A stretch of 64,000 bases of DNA from Diorhabda sublineata (taxonomy: Eukaryota > Arthropoda > Insecta > Coleoptera > Chrysomelidae), in the NCBI RefSeq assembly GCF_026230105.1, contig NC_079478.1, forward strand, positions 2,681,653 to 2,745,652. Reading direction: 5' to 3'. How positions within the stretch are numbered: position 1 is the stretch's first letter; each line of letters opens with the position of its first letter. The translations under genes and the position numbers were made by a program. Positions 57,258 through 64,000 of the stretch are shown here, piece by piece. The notes below the pieces were generated by a model. The model was not told where the DNA came from, did not search any database, and worked only from the letters and a program-made list of their open reading frames with translations.

Positions 57258-58929
57258 TATCAGCAAATTATCTACATACTAACATTTACGATCTTAAATT
57301 TCATTTTTTAAAATTACCGAGTCATATAAAACGTTAACGCTGAAATATGTACATACGCAAGTTCAGGCAAATATTATTGTATCCGAAGAAAAATGTCATC
57401 ATAATAAAAGTTCTGAACATAAAGTTTATTACCGGATATAATGACGACTAGAAGCAAGGACGTGCTAAGGAAGTCGACATTAAGGGCTGTTAGATTATTA
57501 TTTTTTCTCGTATGGCTTATAACATTTTTATTTCTGTTGGAAAAATATCAGGTTTAATGTGAGGCAACAAAGTATTATTATAATGAGTCCGCGAAACGTT
57601 ATATCTCGACCTAAACTTCTCCAGTTAATAAAATTAGTCATTAGATAATCTATGAATAAGATAGATTAAATCTTTAAGGGTTTGTTTATTTTTTAATATT
57701 CAAATTTTGCTTTAGCGCAATTTGTTGTCTCTAATTATAAGTTTAATTCGTCGAGGTAGTCATAATACAACCATTTGAAGCTTTCGCGAATTAAATCTAA
57801 GCAATAATTGAAGAAATATTAATTGTCAATCAATACAAAAAATTTAATAGCTGAAATTGAGAATTGTGAGGGAAAATTTGATAATTGGGTTGAATTATAA
57901 TGAACAGTTTTCAACTATAAATGGTAAGCGACAACTTTTTCTACTTCAAATTTAATGTTAACCTTGTATGTTTGAACCTCATAGAAAATTTATTTTGAAA
58001 CACCCTTTATAACGTCTTATAAATTGGAAGTTTGCGCTTCTCATTCGGGTATACGATTTATTCTAATACATACTTTATTACCTTACTTCAGGGATTGCAA
58101 ATGAAGAGTGTAATAATTTTATATTAACTTGCAGTACCACCAAGCAGGTGTTGTCGCGTTGTAGCTTATTTATACATTATAGCGATGGGTTGATGATATT
58201 GTTTTTTGCCAAATCAGAGATTAGCAGCTTGTGAAAAATACATGAGCTGCGAAAGGGAGAATAACGATTTAAAAATGATCTGAACGAAACGTTATATAAC
58301 AAGAACGTTCAACTCTGCAAATCAATTTAATATTCGCTGCGCAGTTTTATGTGGGATAAACTACAATTTTTCAAAAACGAACTGTTAAATCAAGTGATAT
58401 TTTAGTATAAACGTCTGATTTGTACCCTAACCAGTGACCCCGCCATTTATTTAAATCTAGCGCTGTCGCCAAAATTTATAATCCTTATTTAAACACATCA
58501 TTCAGATATTTTCTTATAAACGAAAATTCCAATCTCTATATGAGGTTTTGTGATATTTTCAGGATTTATATAACCTTATTGCATTATTTCAGAATCACAA
58601 ACTTTTCCCGAGCGCAAATTTAGTAAGGGAGAAATTTATCATTCTCCACGTGTTTGTAAATTGTTTCTAGGGATGCGTTGTTTTTCTATGTGTTCAAAAC
58701 CAAGAAAAAATTGAAGTGCATTTCACATTAACTCATTATATTTTACTAAAAATTGTATTTAACAGTTATTTGAAAAATTTTTGTCACTGCAACACATTTA
58801 CAAGAATTGTTATAATACCCAGGAAAATTTCAGAGTTTCTACAACATTATGATCAGGTTGTTCTGATACCGAAGCCGAATCGATTCTACTAAAGTCTATT
58901 TATCGTAGAAAAAAAGTGAACCAAAAAAA
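57258..58929. other. Unassigned AT-rich stretch
   Basis: Nothing recognised with confidence. A RWVDDIVFC reading at 58183 was considered and set aside. Confidence 0.35.
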
Positions 58930-59110
58930 TGATCACTACGTGATCAGCACGTGAGCGTCCTGGGCTACACGCATCGCGGCATCGTTATTGGTCGCGGCTA
59001 ACGCGGCATCGTTATTGGTCCAAATGAGTGGCACCATAATAACCACAAAGCCGCAAGGGAAGGAAGAGCCCCACATCGGTGAAGAAGTCGTTAGATTAAG
59101 TGTAGTACAG
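58930..59110. other. GC- and CpG-rich patch with 19-bp direct repeat
   Basis: CGCGGCATCGTTATTGGTC occurs at 58975-58993 and again at 59002-59020 (period 27). Just upstream is the palindrome GATCAC-TAC-GTGATC at 58931. GC content is far above the flanks. There is no ORF, tRNA fold or known element terminus that I can identify. It might be a promoter-type sequence or a fragment of foreign or element DNA. Confidence 0.5.
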
Positions 59111-59309
59111 GAACGACATCGAAGTTGTTAACATAATTTAATTAATAAGCTTCATTCATGACTATGAATATTTATAAAAAGAAATGCGAGTAAATTATGA
59201 CAAGACTCATGATGACGTTATTTCCAAAACAGCAAATATCTTCTTCAGGTGTCTACCGTTTGTCAGTACTGACCCAAAAAAGTATCCATGAAGAAAAAAA
59301 TTAACAATT

Positions 59310-59575
59310 CAATTGATGATTTGGATAGGAACGCCATCAGAAAAATTGTACACAATTTTTTTTTCAAAATGAGTTATCATCAGTAAATAAAGTGCTGAGA
59401 GTAGTTAATTTATTGAAAGAAATGGGATTTGAATACAAAAAACGAGGAAGAAACAGTTCATTATTGGAAAAAAAAGAAATAATTGTGTGGACACCAGAAA
59501 AATCAAGAGATTTTGTGAAGAAAATAGATAAAATTACTACCTGGAAGAAAAATGGGTAAAAATTGCGAAGTGCGG
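59310..59575 (+). pseudogene. N-terminal relic of a DDE transposase-like family
   Basis: The plus strand reads SIDDLDRNAIRKIVHNFFFK then, with frame changes, VNKVLRVVNLLKEMGFEYKK and RGRNSSLLEKKEIIVW. Insect multicopy transposase-like proteins carry the layout IDDFDRxAIRRxVxxFYxxxExPTxxKxLxxLxxxxxxxxSxxSLxxxLKEMGFxYKKxxxxRxxLxEKxDIVxxR before their DDE domain. Here the central PTxxK part is compressed, and no catalytic domain follows. Confidence 0.65.
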
Positions 59576-61264
59576 TCTTGTTACATGCTCGACTTCAGCC
59601 CTGATCACCTGCACTATGCGTGAATATGTTTTGATTCACTATTTTTTTCAAGTTTTTTGATATTTCATTTAGCAAGATTGCTGCATTTTCACCAATGGCA
59701 CTTTACAGTTAGAAAATCTACTCCTGCATTAACTATAATAAGAAACAATGAACTGTATATAATTTCGGATTCAATAATTCAAACATTTTTCTATATCTTT
59801 CATCCGAATAAGTTATTTTGTACATGTGCCATTTAGGTCATTTACAAAAAGCGCAACACGTTCTTGTATGGTCGAATCTTTGAAAAGCTATTAACTGAAA
59901 TAACCTAAAATTGAATTAAAAATGCAGTCTTCTATAGAATTTTCTGAACAAATCCTTATCCAAAACTATTGCAGAATTCTATCAAAAGTTCAGGTTTCTA
60001 ACTAAAATATTTTCCAATTTTCGTTCTATAAATGCCTTAGTTTTGCGTATTTTACTATATGAACCTCGATGAAGATTTCAGGATTACAGGGAAACACTAT
60101 ATTATACAAATCCACGAACATTATATGAATATCTTGAACAATGTGAGCGTAAAGTAAAGAATTCATCCTAAACATTCAAAACAGTTTATTAATTTTAATA
60201 ACAATCCACAAAAAATAACGTGACAATCAATGTTTCTAGGAGTTCCTTTGTACTGTTGTGTTCAACTACCTCCAGTTCCTGAATATACAAAAGAAGACTT
60301 ATTCGAGATTTGTTCTTGAAACCAAGACCTAGCAAGAAGTCCCTATCTTCCGTCTTAAGAGGAGAAAATCTGGACCTTGAGTCACAATTACAAATTTATT
60401 GAGATATAACCTCACTATAAATATTACCACCAGGCCATGAGGAGAACAGACTTCATTTTCATCTTGAATAAAACGTTGTTTTGTCCAGATACAAAGTATT
60501 GTATTTAAATGTACAATTTTATTTGATTCTAATAGAAACTGAAACATAACAATCATAAATCTAATAATAATAAACACTATTACCTTCCAGTTGACGCTAG
60601 GTGTAGTATAAATTGAATTTATCAGCGATATAATCTGAGTGCTTCAACCCATTTCAAATTATGAACATGAATTTTAATTGAATCTCTTGAATTTCTAATG
60701 CTTCTGAGGAACGAATCATTTTATTGCGTTAACTGCGGTTCTATCCAACAATGCATTGCAACAACATTTATTGAATTCCAGCTGAACTAGGATAATTTCT
60801 AGGAAGTGGGATGGTCATGCAGGAAAGCAAGCTCTAAACCCTCGAGGGAAAGTCGAGAAATCTCACTCATTTTCTATCTCTATCTACATTAGCGTTCTCG
60901 AAATTCATAACTCGCCTCCAGTCAACTTCTCTTAACGAATGTGTAATCCTATAATACGTTGGACATGCATTTTCCAAGGATAAAACCTTCCCATAAATAG
61001 TTTGATTATATAGAGAGTAATGAAAAAACTATTAAATCGGTATTTCGGATGAGATTATTCATTTGTCTATACTGTCTTTTCCTGTAAATAATCAAAAATG
61101 GAAGCGTATTACCAAATTTTAAATGGAACTAAGTGATAAGAAGAGCTTAACATCAGTAAGGGATTGGAAAGATTCGTTAGAAAATTCTAAAACTGAGTCA
61201 AGCTGACAAAAATCCGCTCAATAGAAAAGTAGATTCCAACGAAGTGCTCCATCTTGTAATAATA
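59576..61264. other. Unassigned AT-rich stretch
   Basis: The minus-strand frame at 60329-60577 has no motif. Nothing else was recognised. Confidence 0.35.
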
Positions 61265-61475
61265 TATTGAACTAAATCTTCATAGGCGCTTCAAAGATTT
61301 TTTCCATGTTGGAAATTAAATTATCTACAGAAGGAAAATGTTTCCTAATCTCTTCAGCAACTTTATTCAAAGCAGTGGCGGAAAATGTTACAAGTTCTGG
61401 TGAAAGATTTGGAATTATCTTCAGAAACAGATGTAGGAAGAAAAAATGTTGAAATAGTCTCTTGTCCAAATCTGG
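61265..61475 (-). pseudogene. Possible hAT-type transposase fragment
   Basis: The minus strand reads ALNKVAEEIRKHFPSVDNLI then SNMEKIFEAPMKI and stops. This resembles a segment of insect hAT-like transposases (xRVxExIRxxFPxVxxLIxxxKKVFxKAPxRxxxF) that precedes a TRWGTW motif, which is missing here. One motif only, so tentative. Confidence 0.35.
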
Positions 61476-63739
61476 CTTCTGTCACGACTTCTAGAATCGG
61501 TGGTTTTATCAATACATATGCAAATATTTCTAAAAAAATATGTAAAATATGGTTTATTATAAATAAATGTATAAACCGTAATATTACGAAAGTAACCATC
61601 CCTTTTTACAAATCAAAACAGATGCATTTCCCGTAGGAGGGTTATAATCGGAGTTTATTGAAAAAATTATCCCCAAAACAGGCTTCAATGCTAAAAATGA
61701 GTACAGAATATAAATAATATGAATGAAATAATTATTAATAAATACATACTTTATACATTAGACAAGAATTTAAAATGTAACTAAAACCAATTATCACTTA
61801 CTGTAATATTTGCGCCATTTTTCAACAAAAAAATAATTCAATACTCAACTAGCGAAACTTAGATAATAATTAAAATTAAAACAATTCAAAAATTACAGTA
61901 AATAATATGAAATTTCCACTTTTTTAGAGCTGAAATTGTACAGGGGGATATATTCGAGAAGCAGGGGCTAAATCGCGATTTTACGGTTATGAAGAATTCA
62001 CATCGAAAACTGCAGAAGTTCCGTTGTTATACCTAGTATATTATGCAGAGATAGTGAGGACTCGGGAAGTTAATATTCCGTACTTCATTAAAGTTAGGCC
62101 TCACTTACAAAGTTTAGCATTACACCTGACTAGAACAACAATTCTGATACATGCACGTTGTTGAAACTCCATCCGTTTGAAAATTTTGGATTCGGATTTA
62201 CCAGAGTCGTGCTTTTGTATATTAAAAATTGGTTAGCAAATTAATAATCTATAATAGTCAAGGAAAAAACATAGTAATAAATGTATTGAATAATGGTTGC
62301 AAACGAGAAAGGATTAAAAAGGACTGAGCAGAATTAGTCATAAATTTGAATTAATCAGGTCCGCATCCCAAGACCGTTCACGCTTCACAATCTGTACAGA
62401 AGCTTTAGCTTATAAAATATTTTAGGTATTATAAACTCGATTCATAAGTAAAATTTACTAGAATAAAATAAAATTAAAACTAAATACGAAACACAAATAA
62501 TTTACATTTTTAAACAGATGTGAATTTTCTGATATAAATGTACTGATTAGTAGCGTTGAAAAATATGTTTCAAAAGTCCTTCACGGATTCTGTGCTTTTG
62601 AGTTTAATACTGAAGACTATACTGTTATTTCAAAAGCACAAAATGTTGTAATAAATAAATTCCTAGGCATTGTCCAACAATTTAGATAAAATATTTCAAA
62701 TGTTTCAGGTATAATTAGTAATCCAATGAATGAAAAATATGTTACCCTTTGTGGAAAAAAACAGCGGCTTCATAATTTACAAAATGAATTTTTGCATTTG
62801 AGTCACTTTAAAAATACTCAGTAGACGTTGAATGAAGCTTTTAGAAACATGAAATATTCTGCAGCTTCCAAAATAAAAGCGAATTTTTGTGTTTATTTTA
62901 AGCATATGTCGTATTTTTTTAGTACATATTTATCCAATATTTTTCCAGTCATAACTCACTTGATGAATTGCAAACTTCATTTGCGTGAGTTATGACCTAA
63001 ATTAGAGATATACTCCTGATTTTTAAAAGAAAATTGAAAAGGAAGTAACACATGGGATAAGACACATGCACCTGCAATTTATTTCAGAAATTCTCCCAAA
63101 TAATAGAGACCGATTAAAGTATATAAAGTTTAAATGCTTCAGTTACGAACTGTACTCTGTTATTCTCAGCGCTCAAGACTGTCACTAATCTCTCAATATT
63201 TCTTCTAAAGACTCATAAAACGAATTGCTAGTAGTCGCCGTATTATAAGCCTTTGAACGTTTAGCCTCCACAATAAAAGCTTTTTTCTTTGAAAAATTTA
63301 ATCAAACTGAAATTTAATAAAATCTAATTCAATTTCCGTCCGGTGCTTACACTCTATAGTTTCTATTTAATTTTTCAAATTGCTTACCGTTATAAAAATA
63401 GAGTATACTATTAAAGCAGAGATTAAAAATATCTCCAATTATTTGTTTAGTGCTTATAAAAGCGGAATACTTTTCGTTTTAATGCATTTTTACGAGGTAC
63501 GTCTGAAATTATGTTGTTTTATGTTTAATATATTTACACGGCTCTCAACGAAAGTTCAGAATGTATTGGTTAAACACCACTCATGAAAAAAATATCTGCA
63601 CAGTCTCTGCAACAATAAGTCCGGGTTCAAATCCAGCGACTAATCACTGTTTTAGAAAGTTTGAAAACTCCACGTTGTTTAGTATTTGTTTGGCAGCCAT
63701 CAACAGTGAAAGTTTTCAGTGAATTTGTAAACTTTTGAA
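61476..63739. other. Unassigned AT-rich stretch with one hairpin
   Basis: The plus-strand frame at 61385-61636 overlaps the antisense of the hAT-like piece and is not supported. The only clear structure is the inverted repeat at 62948-62996. Confidence 0.35.
62948..62996. repeat. Inverted repeat, 12-bp perfect arms, 25-base loop
   Basis: GTCATAACTCAC at 62948-62959 pairs exactly with GTGAGTTATGAC at 62985-62996. Inner GATGAA and TTCAT add further pairing. GAGTTATGAC is also a word in the 181-bp array (14991-15000), though the rest of the sequence does not match. Confidence 0.75.
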
Positions 63740-64000
63740 AAATTGATATGTGATACTTTTATTTGAAAGACCTTAGCCCAACCAATATAAAGCGTAAACT
63801 AGATTCTACTCTGATTGAAACAGTTGCTGCGTTATCAACAGTAAAATATTGGGTAGCAGAGTTTAAACGAAGCCATACCACCTGCGAAGACCACCATCGC
63901 TGTGGTCGACCAAATGAGGTGATTGATGACTCTACAAATGTTGAAGATAATCTACAAAGCGGAGTACTGAAAGTGCGGGAGCTAGTAGACATAGTAGGAA
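63740..64000 (+). pseudogene. mariner transposase N-terminus, runs off the window
   Basis: The plus strand is open to the window edge, reading YFYLKDLSPTNIKRKLDSTL, then VKYWVAEFKRSHTTCEDHHR, CGRPNEVIDDST and VLKVRELVDIVG. This matches the mariner N-terminal DNA-binding region (FLKGLSPxEIxxxLxxTLxxxxPSxxxVKYWVAEFKRGRTSCEDxxRSGRPxEVxxxExVxxIxxxVxxDRRLKVRELAxxVG) residue by residue with only a short internal loss. A stop lies just before YFYL, so the natural start region is damaged. Whether the catalytic part is intact lies beyond base 64000. It is the best-preserved mariner N-terminus here. Confidence 0.85.

Noticed and set aside
58170..58260. Possible reverse transcriptase motif RWVDDIVFC
   Set aside because: A stop codon lies directly upstream and no other reverse transcriptase block appears in any frame around it; likely chance.
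63600..63650. tRNA-like B box (GGTTCAAATCC) at about 63618
   Set aside because: No matching A box at a suitable distance and no acceptor or anticodon stem can be formed; at most a SINE remnant.

Overview
The window looks like about 64 kb of gene-poor, AT-rich nuclear DNA from an insect. I found no complete host gene, no rRNA, no tRNA and no bacterial-type operon. What can be read is a dense layer of decayed transposable elements: mariner and related DDE transposase fragments in both orientations, C-terminal fragments of several non-LTR retrotransposon (LINE) families, one Penelope-like reverse transcriptase, two Helitron-like elements and three long tandem arrays. A beetle or another large-genome insect would fit, but nothing in the sequence fixes the order. 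All family assignments come from motifs read by eye, without a database search.

Layout. 1-5.8 kb: two LINE tails and two weak candidate coding segments. 5.79-6.60 kb: Helitron-like element on the minus strand. 8.72-9.81 kb: an inverted-repeat-bounded segment with a tidy two-exon mini-gene. 10.6-13.0 kb: three LINE pieces. 14.8-16.7 kb: a 181-bp tandem array whose A-type monomers carry a perfect hairpin. 18.3-24.4 kb: five mariner pieces and two LINE tails. 26.0-30.2 kb: a minus-strand LINE, two mariner pieces and a LINE RNase H tail. 31.9-33.9 kb: a relic of an uncharacterised insect repeat protein, then a 356-bp tandem array apparently made from a LINE 3' fragment. 35-37.5 kb: a LINE tail and the Penelope-like element. 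38.8-46 kb: mariner/Tc1-like relics, foldback sequences and a second uncharacterised insect repeat protein. 47.5-49.7 kb: a LINE reverse transcriptase piece and a 1.45-kb Helitron-like element enclosing six near-identical 186-bp repeats. 51.7 kb: a possible host or parasite exon. 53.8-57.3 kb: a LINE tail and two internally deleted mariners with terminal repeats. 59-64 kb: a GC-rich patch, two more transposase relics and a mariner N-terminus running off the right edge.

How the parts relate. Nothing here works as a pathway; the window is best read as an evolutionary record. LINE pieces are almost all 3' fragments, as 5'-truncated insertion predicts. Three mariners keep sequence from both ends but have lost their centres. 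All three arrays have periods near one or two nucleosome lengths (181, 186, 356 bp), and at least one lies inside a mobile element. The items most worth following up are the spliced mini-gene at 8.7-9.8 kb, the array-bearing Helitron at 48.3-49.7 kb, the hairpin satellite at 14.8-16.7 kb, and the two unnamed repeat-protein families at 31.9 and 43.4-44.0 kb.
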